A stretch of DNA of 64,000 bases from Natronococcus sp. CG52 (GCF_023913515.1 NZ_CP099391.1:3782001-3846000), one strand, 5' to 3'. Positions 53,435 to 62,559 are shown, counted from the first letter of the stretch. Program-made: numbers and translations. The notes: generated by a model from the sequence alone, not told the origin.

Positions 53435-54805
53435 TTATCCCTCGCGACACGCGCGTGTAGCCGTGTCGATGGCACCCTCGAGATCCGAGAGGATGTCCTC
53501 GGGGTCCTCGATCCCGACGGACATCCGGACGAGATCCGGCGTGACGCCCGCTTCCTCCTGTTCCTCGGGGGTAAGCTGACCGTGGGTCGTGCTCGCGGGG
53601 TGGATCACCAGCGTCTTCGCGTCGCCGATGTTCGCGAGGAACTGGGCGACCTCGACGTTCTCGCAAAGCACCTTGCCGGCTTCGTAGCCTGCGCGGGACG
53701 ACGTCCCGCGAGCAGACGGGTCCGACCCGTCAGCGCCCTCGAGGCCGAACGCGATCATTCCGCCGTAGTCCGAGAGATACTCGCTCGCGTTGTCGTGGGT
53801 CGGGTGGGAGTCGAGACCCGGATAGGTGACCCAGGCGACGTCCTCGTGTTCCTCGAGGTAGTCGGCGACGATGGCGGCGTTCTCGCAGTGTTTCTCGACG
53901 CGCAGCGGCAGGGTCTCGAGGCCTTGCAGGGTCTGCCAGGCGTCGAACGGCGACTGCTGGTTGCCGAGGCTGCGAAGCGAGCGGAACCGAACCGTCTCCG
54001 CGAACGGAGCCTCGGGGAAGTCCCGCGAGAAGTCGACGTCGTGGTAGGCGGGGTTCTGACCGGCGACCTCCTCGTACCCGTGCTCGCCCCACGGGAACGA
54101 GCCGCCGTCGACGAGGATCCCGCCGACGGTCGTGCCGGAGCCGTGGAGCCACTTCGTCGTCGACTCCCAAACGACGTCGGCGCCGTGCTCGAGCGGGCGG
54201 CAGAGCGCCGGCGTCGCGAACGTGTTGTCGACGACCAGCGGAACGCCGTGCTCATGGGCGATTTCGGCGACGCGCTCGAAGTCAGGCGTGACGAGCGACG
54301 GGTTGCCGACCGTCTCGACGTGGACGAAGGCGGTGTCCTCGTCGATCTCCTCCTCGTAGGCGTCGTACTCGAGCGTCGGGACGAACCGCGCGTCGATGTC
54401 CCGGCGCGTCGCCGTCTTCGAGAAGTAGGCCGTCGTTCCGCCGTAGGTGTCGGTCGAACAGACCACGTTGTCACCCGCCTCGGCGAGCACGAGCACGGCC
54501 GAGTCCAGCGCGGCCATCCCGCTCGCGGTCGCGACCGCGCCGGCCCCGCCCTCGAGCGAGGCCAGCCGATCCTCGAGCGTTCGAACCGTCGGGTTGGCGA
54601 TCCGCGAGTAGATGTATCCCTCGCCCTCGAGGGCGTACAGCTCCGCCGCGGTGTCGGCGTCCTCGAAGACGTACGAGGTCGTCTGGTAGAGCGGCGGCGC
54701 CATCGCGCCCGTCTCCGGGTCAGGAGACTGTCCGGCGTGGACGCTACGCGTCCCGAATCGACGATCAGACGGCTCGCCGCGCCCCTCGCTCGCGTCGTCA
54801 CTCAT
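53435..54805 (-). CDS. metY: O-acetylhomoserine sulfhydrylase MetY
   Basis: A 456-residue PLP enzyme. It starts MSDDASEGRGEPSDRRFGTR, followed by SVHAGQSPDPETGAM; the PLP-binding lysine is in ESTTKWLHGSGTTVGG (about residue 215). Residues EGYIYSRIANPTVRTLE bind cofactor phosphate. It exchanges the acetyl group of O-acetylhomoserine for sulfide, giving homocysteine directly. Operon with metX, which supplies its substrate. A Cys/Met-metabolism lyase alternative is less likely given metX. Confidence 0.93.
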   Translation of the reverse strand: MSDDASEGRGEPSDRRFGTRSVHAGQSPDPETGAMAPPLYQTTSYVFEDADTAAELYALEGEGYIYSRIANPTVRTLEDRLASLEGGAGAVATASGMAALDSAVLVLAEAGDNVVCSTDTYGGTTAYFSKTATRRDIDARFVPTLEYDAYEEEIDEDTAFVHVETVGNPSLVTPDFERVAEIAHEHGVPLVVDNTFATPALCRPLEHGADVVWESTTKWLHGSGTTVGGILVDGGSFPWGEHGYEEVAGQNPAYHDVDFSRDFPEAPFAETVRFRSLRSLGNQQSPFDAWQTLQGLETLPLRVEKHCENAAIVADYLEEHEDVAWVTYPGLDSHPTHDNASEYLSDYGGMIAFGLEGADGSDPSARGTSSRAGYEAGKVLCENVEVAQFLANIGDAKTLVIHPASTTHGQLTPEEQEEAGVTPDLVRMSVGIEDPEDILSDLEGAIDTATRACREG

Positions 54806-54973
54806 GTTTAGTACGCATACTTCCCCACGTTCATATGCGTCTCAGTAACGGCAAAAACCGCAGCCGATTCGACGCGGCTCACACGGAAGGTTCGAGCGAC
54901 AGCGAACCGCCGAGAACCGCGCGAACGTGCCGAGACGAACGCCTTCATAGGCGACGAGCGCGAACCGACGGCC

Positions 54974-56206
54974 GTGCACTCGAGTGACCGCGATCGGATC
55001 CTCCTCGCGGCGGTCGTGTTCGCCGTGCTGTTCTCGCAGGTGTTGCTCTACCCGGGCGTGGCCGCGCTCGTCGAGACGCTGGGGGCGGACGCGACGAGTT
55101 CGCCGTTCGCGGAGACTCCCCTCGACGCGAGTATGTGGTTTCTCGTGAGCGAGTTCGCCGCCTACGTCGCCTTCGTCGGCGTCTGGGGGATCGCGAGCGA
55201 CGTGACGGGCCGACGGCGCCCCTTCGTCGTCGCCGGTGCGCTGGCCGGCGCGGCGGGATACGCCGCCCTCGCCGCCGTACCCGCGATCGGGTCGATCTCG
55301 TTCGAGGGCGTGTTGCTCCTGCGCGTCTTTCAGGGGGCGATGACCATCGGCGCCTTCTCGCTGACGATGACCATGCTGATGGACCTCGAGGGCGGCCACG
55401 GCCGCAACATGGGCGCCGCCGGAATCGCGATCGGTCTCGGCGCCGCCCTCGGCGCACCCGTGGGCGGCCAACTGACGGAACTCGATCCGATCGCGCCGCT
55501 GGCGGTCGCCGCCGTCCTGCTCCTCTGCGTCGGCGCGCTCGTCTCGATCCCGCCGGATCGAACGCCGAACGATCGTCGGGGCGCTCGAGCGCTCGTCGAC
55601 GGAATCCGACGACAGCCGTCCCTGACGATCCCGTACACGTTCGGGTTCGTCGATCGGCTGACGGCGGGTTTCTTCGCCCTCGTCGGGACGCTCTACTTCC
55701 AGGAGACGTTCGGACTCGGCCCCGGTGCGACCGGGCTCGTCCTGGCCTGTTTCTTCGCTCCCTTCGCGCTGTTGCAGTATCCGATGGGCGTGCTCTCGGA
55801 TCGGATCGGTCGCACGATCCCTATCGTCGTCGGGTCGCTGTGTTACGGCGCAGGGATCCTCGCCGTCGGCGTCGCACCGTCGGTCGGGATCGTCGCCGTG
55901 ACGATGGTCGTCGTCGGCGTACTCGGCGCACTGATCGCTCCGGCGACGATGGCGCTCGTCACGGACCTCGCCGACGAACGCGAACGCGGCGTCGCGATGG
56001 CCGGATTCAACCTCGCCGGCAGCCTCGGCTTCCTCGGCGGCTTCCTCGTCGGCGGCACCATCGCCGGGAGTTACGGCTACGATCGGGCATTTCTCGTCGT
56101 CGGCGGTCTCGAGATCGCGATCGCTCTCGTCGCCGTGCCCGCGTTCCTTCGCCTGTCGATCGATCGAAACGAGCAATTTCGAACGAGCGATCGCGGCGAC
56201 AGCTGA
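54974..56206 (+). CDS. Major facilitator superfamily transporter
   Basis: A 410-residue protein with twelve helices and the MFS motif A region between helices 2 and 3 (ASDVTGRRRPFVVAG) and again LSDRIGRTIPIVVGSLCYG in the second half. It resembles drug/multidrug H+ antiporter families (DHA1 type) rather than sugar porters. It starts with GTG at 54974; the N-terminus is short and the first helix begins at residue ~8. No neighbours link it to a substrate. Confidence 0.88.
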   Translation: MHSSDRDRILLAAVVFAVLFSQVLLYPGVAALVETLGADATSSPFAETPLDASMWFLVSEFAAYVAFVGVWGIASDVTGRRRPFVVAGALAGAAGYAALAAVPAIGSISFEGVLLLRVFQGAMTIGAFSLTMTMLMDLEGGHGRNMGAAGIAIGLGAALGAPVGGQLTELDPIAPLAVAAVLLLCVGALVSIPPDRTPNDRRGARALVDGIRRQPSLTIPYTFGFVDRLTAGFFALVGTLYFQETFGLGPGATGLVLACFFAPFALLQYPMGVLSDRIGRTIPIVVGSLCYGAGILAVGVAPSVGIVAVTMVVVGVLGALIAPATMALVTDLADERERGVAMAGFNLAGSLGFLGGFLVGGTIAGSYGYDRAFLVVGGLEIAIALVAVPAFLRLSIDRNEQFRTSDRGDS

Positions 56207-56301
56207 CGATACGGTCCGCAAACTGAATTTTTGTTACGAGCAAGTAGTCACGTATTCTTTGGTATGGAAACGCATGCCGACGCTCTAATGGAAGGTGCTA
56301 A

Positions 56302-56308
56302 TTTTTAT
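56302..56308 (+). promoter_or_regulatory. TATA box of the blue copper protein gene
   Basis: TTTTTAT ends 25 nt before the ATG at 56333, as in leaderless haloarchaeal genes, and argues against longer upstream starts. Confidence 0.5.
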
Positions 56309-56332
56309 GTACTCAGTCCCAATCACTCGTTG

Positions 56333-56965
56333 ATGACACGAGACAACGGTATTTCACGGCGGACCGCGATGAAGGTCACGGGTGCAGCGGCTGCGACCGC
56401 CCTCGTCGCAGGATGTTCCGACGACAACGGCGGCGACGAGAACGGCGAGAACGGCGGCGACGAGAACGGCGAGAACGGCGAGAACGGCGGAGACGGACAC
56501 CAGATCGAAGCCGGCGAGACGATCGAGCTTGAAGCAGATAGCGGTGGTTGGATCGGTGTCGCACCCGACGATATCGCGGACGAAGATAACCCGACGCTCA
56601 TCCTCGAGGAAGGCGAGGACTACGAGATCGGCTGGGAAGAAGGCGACGGCAGTACCCACAACCTCGAACTCGTCGACGAGAACGACGAGGTCGTCGAGGA
56701 TTACGAGACTGATGAGGCCAGCGAGGGTGGCGAGGACCAGTTCATCGAGTTCGAAGCCACCAGCGATATCGCGGAGTACCTCTGCCGACCCCACGACAAC
56801 GCGATGGTCGGAACGATCGAGGTCGAAGAAGGCGAAGGCGGCAACGGTGCCGACGAAGAGGAGAACGGCGAGGACGAGAACGGCGAAGACGGGAACGAGA
56901 CGGACGAAAACGGTGAGGACGAAGTCGGCGAGGACGAGAACGGCGACAACGAAAGCGACGAATAA
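56333..56965 (+). CDS. Tat-exported blue copper lipoprotein (halocyanin/plastocyanin type)
   Basis: A 210-residue protein. The N-terminus SRRTAMKVTG (Arg9-Arg10) with a hydrophobic stretch and lipobox LVAGC (Cys28) is a Tat lipoprotein signal. A GDENGEN-rich spacer precedes a cupredoxin domain at about 55-165 with copper ligands His109 (STHNLEL), Cys151, His154 and Met158 in YLCRPHDNAMVG. The last 45 residues are pure Asp/Glu/Asn/Gly repeats. Small electron carrier at the outer membrane face. The TATA box supports this start. The two TatC genes in the window are its export route. Confidence 0.87.
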   Translation: MTRDNGISRRTAMKVTGAAAATALVAGCSDDNGGDENGENGGDENGENGENGGDGHQIEAGETIELEADSGGWIGVAPDDIADEDNPTLILEEGEDYEIGWEEGDGSTHNLELVDENDEVVEDYETDEASEGGEDQFIEFEATSDIAEYLCRPHDNAMVGTIEVEEGEGGNGADEEENGEDENGEDGNETDENGEDEVGEDENGDNESDE

Positions 56966-57316
56966 CTGAATCGCGACTCAGCCGTTTTTTCGACGCTCGA
57001 TAGTCGGACAGCGACTGCTGTTCCGAACCGATTACGCTCGCTCGAGATCGATTACGACTCCGCGATTGCTCAGCGTGAAATTTCGCGGTGGACTCGAGCG
57101 AACGCGGTGTGACCTGTCCGTAGCCTCACCGAATACCACCGTTCGTCTCCTCAACGAAGTCGCAATTCCGGCCCGCTGATTGATTGTCGTATTACTTAGT
57201 AACACACGCTATCAGGAGCGTGAGTAGTGCTAGCATTTATCTGTGGATTCGAGGGGCACAGCCACTGTCCTCCCGGGTATCAAGATACAAGTAGCCCCAG
57301 CCCATTTCGTGATGAA
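56966..57316. other. Intergenic region, no gene
   Basis: About 350 bases between the copper protein and the DMT gene. Apart from the T6 tract at its left end, it contains an AT-rich part, 57180-57210 with TATTACTTAGTAACAC, that could carry the promoter of the DMT gene. Frames are not coding-like. Confidence 0.45.
56985..56990 (+). terminator. T6 tract after the copper protein gene
   Basis: A run of six T follows the stop codon by 20 nt, with a 4-bp CTGA/TCAG pair (56966-56981 region) just before. Oligo-T tracts serve as archaeal terminators. Confidence 0.4.
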
Positions 57317-58339
57317 ATGACTTCACAGCGAGATATCTTCCTCTTCGTTGCGCTCGCGGTCGCCTGGGGGACCGCGTTCGGAGCGATCGAGATCGGCCTG
57401 GCGACGCTGCCGCCGATCCTCTTCGCGGCGCTCCGACTCGACGGTGCGGTCCTCCTCTTTGCCGTCGCCGTCGCGGCGCTCGGCCACACGTGGCGACCGG
57501 AGACGCGAGACGACTGGTTCACGATCGCGATCTCCGGCGGCCTGATCGTCGGCGGCCACTACGGACTGCTGTTCCTCGGACAGTCGTACGTCTCGAGCGC
57601 TGTCGCCGCGATCGTCCTCAGTTTGACGCCGATCGTGACGCCGCCGCTCGCGCTCGCACTGCTCCCTCGCGAGCGGATCCGCGCCCCTGCAGTCGTCGGC
57701 ATCGTCGTCGGCCTCGCCGGCGTCGTCGTCATCGCCCTCTCGGGCGGGTCGGTCGACGGGAAGGTGCTCGGCGTCGCCCTGCTGTTCGGCTCGTCGCTCG
57801 TCTTCGCGGTCGGTTCGGTCCTGACCGAGCGAACCCGCGGAACGCTACCGCTGCTGTCGCTCCAGACGTGGGCGATGGCGGTCGGCGCGGCCATGCTTCA
57901 CGCGCTGAGCTTCGCACACCCCGGCGAGACCGTCGTCTCGACGCTGGCGACGGCGTGGACGCCCGAAACGGCCGCCGCGCTGGTTTACCTGGCCGTGGTA
58001 TCCACCGCCGGCGGCTTCCTCGCGTACTTCGTCCTGCTCGAGCGGGTCGGCGCGAGCGAACTCAGTCTGGTCAACTACGCCTCGCCCGTCGTCGCGGCGA
58101 TCATCGGCTGGGCGCTCCTGGGCGAGCCGATCACGCTCACGACGATCGCCGGCTTCGCGCTGATCGTGCTCGGCTTCTCGCTCTGTAAGATCGGCGCCCT
58201 CTGGAAGACCGCCGCGCCCGTGATCGGCTACGGCCCGACACGACAGTCGGCGGTCGCAGCCGAGGAGATCGTCGTCGACGGGAACGTCTACGTCACCAGC
58301 ACCGATCGCTACACCGGATCGATGCAATCGGCGGACTGA
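57317..58339 (+). CDS. EamA/DMT family transporter
   Basis: A 340-residue membrane protein with ten helices; MTSQRDIFLFVALAVAWGTA opens the first EamA half, and TWAMAVGAAMLHALSFAHPG lies in the second. The last ~45 residues form an extra soluble tail (VAAEEIVVDGNVYVTSTDRY). The ATG at 57317 is chosen because the first helix starts directly. It resembles the third DMT protein at 62759, and each lies next to an aminotransferase copy, intact or decayed. Substrate unknown, perhaps amino acids. Confidence 0.88.
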   Translation: MTSQRDIFLFVALAVAWGTAFGAIEIGLATLPPILFAALRLDGAVLLFAVAVAALGHTWRPETRDDWFTIAISGGLIVGGHYGLLFLGQSYVSSAVAAIVLSLTPIVTPPLALALLPRERIRAPAVVGIVVGLAGVVVIALSGGSVDGKVLGVALLFGSSLVFAVGSVLTERTRGTLPLLSLQTWAMAVGAAMLHALSFAHPGETVVSTLATAWTPETAAALVYLAVVSTAGGFLAYFVLLERVGASELSLVNYASPVVAAIIGWALLGEPITLTTIAGFALIVLGFSLCKIGALWKTAAPVIGYGPTRQSAVAAEEIVVDGNVYVTSTDRYTGSMQSAD

Positions 58340-58441
58340 GAAGTCCAGACTGACAAGAGTTGTCGGCAGTTACGAACCACTAGTTTTCGTGGCTGTGAAT
58401 CCGAACGGCGGTCCACTGATTAGCGAACCGGCCGTCGATAG

Positions 58442-58633
58442 CCGGGAGAGTACGCGTTTCTGGGACCGTTCGGAGTCCTGGCGTTTCTGGCGATCGTAGC
58501 GCGGTTCCAACGCACCCTGGCAACGTTCGGCGGCGACGAATCGGCGCCACTGCAGTCGAAAACCAACTGGCCGGCCTGCGGGGCTCGTATCGCGGTCGAA
58601 TCCGACCGACGTACACACTGTGAGCACTCACTG
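58442..58633 (+). pseudogene. Remnant of a small zinc-ribbon membrane protein
   Basis: After an in-frame TAG at 58439-58441 the plus strand reads PGEYAFLGPFGVLAFLAIVA, then RFQRTLATFGGDESAPLQSK, TNWPACGARIAVESDRRTHC and EHSL. This looks like a helix followed by a zinc ribbon (NCPACGAR-x-E-C) in which the first cysteine is now tryptophan and the end is scrambled. It is cut at about 58630, where a second fragment begins on the other strand. No start codon is present. Confidence 0.5.
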
Positions 58634-58790
58634 GTCGACGACGAACGACGCGTCGTGGGAAGCGGCGATCTCGCCGATCGCCTCGACCGGGTTGAGAAGT
58701 CCGGTCGAGGTCTCGTCGTGACATCGTGGCGACCGCGGTGTCCTCCGAGATGACGGCCTCGAGGTCGTCGAGGACGCGGCAGTGTCACGG
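58628..58790 (-). pseudogene. Fragment of an alanine-glyoxylate-type aminotransferase
   Basis: On the minus strand LDDLEAVISEDTAVATM is followed, after a frameshift, by HDETSTGLLNPVEAIGEIAA and SHDASFVVDQ, then TGA. This matches the centre of the intact neighbour (NESSTGVRNPVEEIGDVVAE, then FVVDA) but comes from a different relative. It lacks both ends, so it is a relic. It abuts the zinc-ribbon relic at about 58630. Confidence 0.7.
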
Positions 58791-58944
58791 CGGGGGACGG
58801 TGGCGCCGCTCGTGTGGCCGCTCGTAGTTACGCAGACGGTGCACTATCACGGCTTCAACCGTCGGTCAGCTGCCTCGTTCCCGATGCGGCATCCAAAAGT
58901 ACCATACCGTCTCGCGGCCCAGTAAGTTGTATTCAGGTGGTTCC

Positions 58945-60057
58945 GTGACCAAGAAACGCGAATACAAGGACGACTATCCCGACAAAACGCTGTACATCCC
59001 GGGTCCGACCGAGGTGCGCGAGGACGTCATCGAGGCGATGTGCGAGCCGATGTTCGGCCACCGTATGGACCGAATGACGGATCTGTACACGACCGTCGTC
59101 GAAGACACGAAGGAGTTTCTCGGCACCGACAACGACGTCATCATCCTCACGGGTTCGGGGACCGAGTTCATGGAGAGTTCGATCCTCAACCTCGTCGACG
59201 AGAACGTCCTCTGTACGACCTGCGGCAGTTTCAGCGAGCGGCAGGCCAACGTCGCCGAACGCCTCGACAAGTCCGTCGATACGCTCGAGTACGAGTGGGG
59301 ACGGGCAGTCAAACCCGAGGACGTGCGCGAGGCGCTCGAAGCGAGTGAGGCCGAGTACGACGCCGTCACCTGCGTGATGAACGAGAGTTCGACCGGCGTC
59401 CGGAACCCCGTCGAGGAGATCGGCGACGTCGTCGCCGAGTATCCCGACACCTGCTTCGTCGTCGACGCCGTCTCGTCGCTGGGCGGCGACTACGTCGACA
59501 TCGACGAACACAACATCGACGTCATCTTCACGTCGATCCAGAAGGCCTTCGCCATGCCGCCGGGACTGGCGGTCTGCGCAGTCAGCGACGACGCCTACGA
59601 GCGCGAACTCGAGAAGGATTCCGCGTCGTGGTACGGCGGCTTCCAGCGAACGATCGACTACTACGACCGGAAGGGACAGACCCACTCCACGCCGGCGATT
59701 CCCGTCATGCTGGCCTACCGCGAGCAGATGAAATACATGCTCGAGGAGAGCCACGAGGCGCGCGACCGGCGCCACCGAGAGATGGCCGAGTACACGCGCG
59801 AGTGGGCCCGCGAACACTTCGAGATGTTCCCCGAGGAGGGATACGAGTCCCAGACGGTGGCCTGCATCGAGAACACGCAGGGCATCGACGTCGCCGAAAC
59901 CATCGAAACCGTCTCCGAGCGGTACGATATGGTCTTCTCGAACGGGTACGGCTCGCAACTCGGCGAGCAGACGTTCCGCATCGGCCACATGGGTGAACAC
60001 GACCTCGAGAGTATCGAGGAGCTAACTGACGCTATCGAAGACGTCGCCGGTCTGTGA
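58945..60057 (+). CDS. Aminotransferase of the alanine-glyoxylate/serine-pyruvate family
   Basis: A 370-residue PLP enzyme (class V), starting GTG (MTKKREYKDDYPDKTLYIPG). PLP lysine is in IFTSIQKAFAMPPGLA (about residue 196), with VVDAVSSLGGDYVDIDE providing the ring aspartate. The start pattern LYIPGPTEVREDVIEAM is typical of serine-glyoxylate, alanine-glyoxylate and 2-aminoethylphosphonate transaminases. GTG at 58945 is preferred to a TTG at 58927. A DMT transporter lies upstream. A relative's C-terminal remnant is at 62377, and a relic on the other strand is directly upstream. Confidence 0.92.
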   Translation: MTKKREYKDDYPDKTLYIPGPTEVREDVIEAMCEPMFGHRMDRMTDLYTTVVEDTKEFLGTDNDVIILTGSGTEFMESSILNLVDENVLCTTCGSFSERQANVAERLDKSVDTLEYEWGRAVKPEDVREALEASEAEYDAVTCVMNESSTGVRNPVEEIGDVVAEYPDTCFVVDAVSSLGGDYVDIDEHNIDVIFTSIQKAFAMPPGLAVCAVSDDAYERELEKDSASWYGGFQRTIDYYDRKGQTHSTPAIPVMLAYREQMKYMLEESHEARDRRHREMAEYTREWAREHFEMFPEEGYESQTVACIENTQGIDVAETIETVSERYDMVFSNGYGSQLGEQTFRIGHMGEHDLESIEELTDAIEDVAGL

Positions 60058-60061
60058 GTCG

Positions 60062-60082
60062 ACGCTCGAGGACACCGATCGA
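60062..60082. repeat. Left arm of a 21-bp inverted repeat around the subtilase segment
   Basis: The sequence directly after the aminotransferase gene, ACGCTCGAGGACACCGATCGA, is repeated in reverse complement at 62539-62559 with one mismatch, directly after the aminotransferase remnant. The two arms enclose about 2.5 kb with the small membrane protein and the subtilase. Confidence 0.7.
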
Positions 60083-60520
60083 AAAGTAGTGGCTGATCGG
60101 GCGTGGCGACGGGACGACTGTCCCAACCGTTCTACGACGATATTCTCTCTCGAGAACAAGACGGGGGCGGCGTCTATCGTTTCTCTCACGACATCGTCCG
60201 GCACTGGTCGGGATTCAACAGGAGAACCGACCCGTCTTGCATCCGCGGCTCTTTCGACCGGGCGTCGATGAACACCCCAGATGAACGCACGTGCCGCCAC
60301 CCCTCGACCTGAGGACAGAACGACACCAAGTCCACTCGCGGGTGCGAATCGACGACTCGTCCCGCTATAACGCGTCCGTCAGCGGAGATAGTATAATAAT
60401 TCATTAATATTGAGAATTAGTAGCATGCCACCGATTACGTAGTGTTATAGACCGTTACGGTACGGTTTGAGACCCTGTTCCATGCTAACTCCCATACATA
60501 CCTGACAGGAATGTGAAACA

Positions 60521-60527
60521 TTATATA
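60521..60527 (+). promoter_or_regulatory. TATA box of the small gene at 60562
   Basis: TTATATA sits 35-41 nt before the ATG at 60562, predicting a start near 60551 and an about 11-nt leader. Confidence 0.5.
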
Positions 60528-60561
60528 CGCCGGAGACGTATTTCGATCCGAAACTACGCTC

Positions 60562-60843
60562 ATGACGCGATACCCACATCTCGGACGGGACGCATCGGCT
60601 CGGAAACCACCCACAGCGATCGACTCGATCGTCGGCGGATTCGTCTTCGTGCTCGCCGGGATGGGACTGCTCGTCACCCTCAGCTACCCGGTCGCTGCCG
60701 TCGCGCTCGTCGCGGGTCTCGCGCTCGTCGCTGCGGTCCTCCGCGTCGGCGTTCCCGCGCTCGCTCGAGAGCTCCACGGTCGCGTCACGGAGCTCGAGGT
60801 CCCCGGCATCGGCACCGTCCGGATTCGCGTCAGCGCTCGCTAA
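60562..60843 (+). CDS. Small two-helix membrane protein
   Basis: A 93-residue protein with a soluble N-terminus (MTRYPHLGRDASARKPPTAI), two membrane helices (SIVGGFVFVLAGMGLLVTLS and VAAVALVAGLALVAAVLRVG) and a tail predicted as strands (RVTELEVPGIGTVRIRVSAR). It converges with the subtilase gene. Unknown family; the codon use is haloarchaeal and the TATA box is well placed. Confidence 0.62.
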   Translation: MTRYPHLGRDASARKPPTAIDSIVGGFVFVLAGMGLLVTLSYPVAAVALVAGLALVAAVLRVGVPALARELHGRVTELEVPGIGTVRIRVSAR

Positions 60844-60909
60844 CGACGGTTCTATTGCTTCGAGACTCCGCGTTACCGCGCCGTGTGAGGCATCCACCGC
60901 AGACGGCGG

Positions 60910-62292
60910 CTACCGAAACAACCCACGAAGCCGCTCGAAGACGCCAGCGACCAGGTCGACGACCTGCTCGAACGCCGACGCGACCCGCTCGAGTAGCGAT
61001 CCCGCCGCTCCGCCGACGGCGGATTCGTCGCCTCGATTCCCGCCGCGGTCGCCGCCGTCGGTCGAGCGATCGTCGCCGACCGCCGCGCGGGCGTCTACGA
61101 GTCCGTCTCCTTCCTCGCAGGTTCCGAGAACTTCCGCTGCCGTCTCGGCGAGGATCTCCCCGACCGGTTCGTTCGGTCCCGGTCCCTCCTCCTCGCGGGT
61201 CCCCCAGACCAGCGCCGCGACGCCGGTGACGAACGGGCAGGCGATGCTCGTCCCGCTCGCCTCGGCGTACTCGTTGCCGACGATCGTCGAGGTGACGGCC
61301 GTTCCCGGCGCCAGCAGGTCGATAGCTGAACCGACGCTGCTGTAGGACGCCAGCGTGTCGTCCTCGTCCATCGCGGTGACCGCGACGACGTCGTCGTGCG
61401 TCGCGGGATACGTCATCGTCTCCGCCTCGCACGATCCGTCGCCGTCGTTTCCCTCGTTGCCGGCCGCACAGAGCAGGAGGTGGCCCGCCGAATGCGCGGC
61501 GTCGATGGCCTCGTCGACCGTGGAACTCTCTGACTCGCCGCCGAGGCTCATCGAGATCAGCTCCACGTCGTTCGACATGCACCAGTCGATCCCGGCGATC
61601 AGCTCGCTGTACCGGCCGGATCCGTCGTCGCCGAGCACCTTCACCGCGTACAGGTTCGCACCGGGAGCGACGCCCACGACGCCGACGTCGTTGTCCGATG
61701 CACCCGCGACACCGGCAACGTGCGTCCCGTGGCCGTGGCGGTCCTCGTAGTCGTCGGACATCCCGTCACCGGTGAAGTTCCGACCGCCGGCGACCGACAG
61801 ACTGCAGTGTTCTGACTCGATTCCCGTGTCGAGAATACCGACGTCGACGTCCGACCCGTCCGGTTCGACGTCGTCGGCACCGATACGTTCCAAGCCCCAG
61901 GACGGCCGTTGGTCGGGGTGGGTGGAACAGTCGGAGTTGTCCGGGGGATCCAGGATGTTCGGCAGGGACGGCGACCAGTCCGAGGGGATCCCCGTCTCCT
62001 CGTCCTCCTCGACGGACGCCACGCGACGATCGTCGAGCAAGTCCGTTCGCGCGTCGGCCGGAACCTCTGCGACGACGAACTCGAAGTTGTCGTACTCGAG
62101 GACCGGGGTTCCGCCGACGGCCTCGATCACGTCGACGAGTTCACCGAGATCGTCGAGCAGTCCCGTCCGCGGGTGCACGAACACCCGCTCCCTGTCGGTG
62201 TCGGTCTCCGCGGCCGACGCGGGCGCGCCGAGTAGCCCGACCGCGACGCCGGCCCCGATACCGCCGAGTAGCCGCCGCCGGTTGAGTTGCAT
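60910..62292 (-). CDS. Tat-exported subtilisin-like serine protease
   Basis: A 460-residue S8 protease. Its Tat signal is QLNRRRLLGGIGAGVAVGLL with RR at 5-6, and the mature part starts near residue 28 after APASAAE. An I9-like propeptide extends to about 100. The triad is Asp155 (GILDTGIES), His188 (RHGHGTHVAG) and Ser349 (SGTSIACPF), with Asn279 in AAGNEG for the oxyanion hole. Six or more cysteines may form disulfides. C-terminal extension 400-460 has a Gly/Asp linker and an amphipathic helix. Probably an extracellular halolysin-type enzyme. Confidence 0.92.
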   Translation of the reverse strand: MQLNRRRLLGGIGAGVAVGLLGAPASAAETDTDRERVFVHPRTGLLDDLGELVDVIEAVGGTPVLEYDNFEFVVAEVPADARTDLLDDRRVASVEEDEETGIPSDWSPSLPNILDPPDNSDCSTHPDQRPSWGLERIGADDVEPDGSDVDVGILDTGIESEHCSLSVAGGRNFTGDGMSDDYEDRHGHGTHVAGVAGASDNDVGVVGVAPGANLYAVKVLGDDGSGRYSELIAGIDWCMSNDVELISMSLGGESESSTVDEAIDAAHSAGHLLLCAAGNEGNDGDGSCEAETMTYPATHDDVVAVTAMDEDDTLASYSSVGSAIDLLAPGTAVTSTIVGNEYAEASGTSIACPFVTGVAALVWGTREEEGPGPNEPVGEILAETAAEVLGTCEEGDGLVDARAAVGDDRSTDGGDRGGNRGDESAVGGAAGSLLERVASAFEQVVDLVAGVFERLRGLFR

Positions 62293-62376
62293 GCACGGGT
62301 CGACGGCCAAGTTCGGGATAAGTCTTCTGTGCGTCGGTGACTGTCACCGAATTCGATAGTTCTGCGTCCTCGAGCG

Positions 62377-62530
62377 GCATCCGTCACCGAAGAGTACGAC
62401 ACGGTCTTCTCGAACGGCTACGGGTCGGTACTCGGCGAGAAGACGTTCCGCATCGGTTACACGGGCGAACGCGACGTGGAGAGCATCGAGGCGCTGAACC
62501 GACGTCATCGAGGACGTCGCCGACCAGTGA
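62377..62530 (+). pseudogene. C-terminal remnant of a second aminotransferase
   Basis: Translates to ASVTEEYDTVFSNGYGSVLG, then EKTFRIGYTGERDVESIEAL; after one surplus base near 62500 the frame continues DVIEDVADQ and TGA at 62528-62530. The intact gene has VSERYDMVFSNGYGSQLGEQ, then TFRIGHMGEHDLESIEEL and EDVAGL at its end. So about 50 codons of a close relative persist, frameshifted and without the rest. Following DNA also matches, including the inverted repeat arm. Confidence 0.88.
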
Positions 62531-62538
62531 GCCGACGC

Positions 62539-62559
62539 TCGATCGGTGTCCTTGAGCGT
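62539..62559. repeat. Right arm of the 21-bp inverted repeat
   Basis: TCGATCGGTGTCCTTGAGCGT is the reverse complement of the sequence at 60062-60082 with one mismatch. Within itself the region 62534-62560 can also fold as GACGCTC...GAGCGTC with a 13-nt loop. Confidence 0.65.

Larger units (their letters stand above)
60058..60561. other. Intergenic region with uncertain short frames
   Basis: About 500 bases. Two overlapping short frames are seen, 60103-60312 plus (RLSQPFYDDILSREQDGGGV, then YRFSHDIVRHWSGF) and 60186-60404 minus (MNYYTISADGRVIAGRVVDS). Neither matches a family I know, and I do not annotate them as genes. An AT-rich stretch lies at 60385-60425. The arm 60062-60082 has an inverted partner at 62539-62559. 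Confidence 0.4.

Noticed and set aside
60186-60404. 72-residue minus-strand frame starting MNYYTISADGRVIAG
   Set aside because: No recognised family, overlaps another weak frame and no well-placed promoter; kept only as a note in the intergenic entry.
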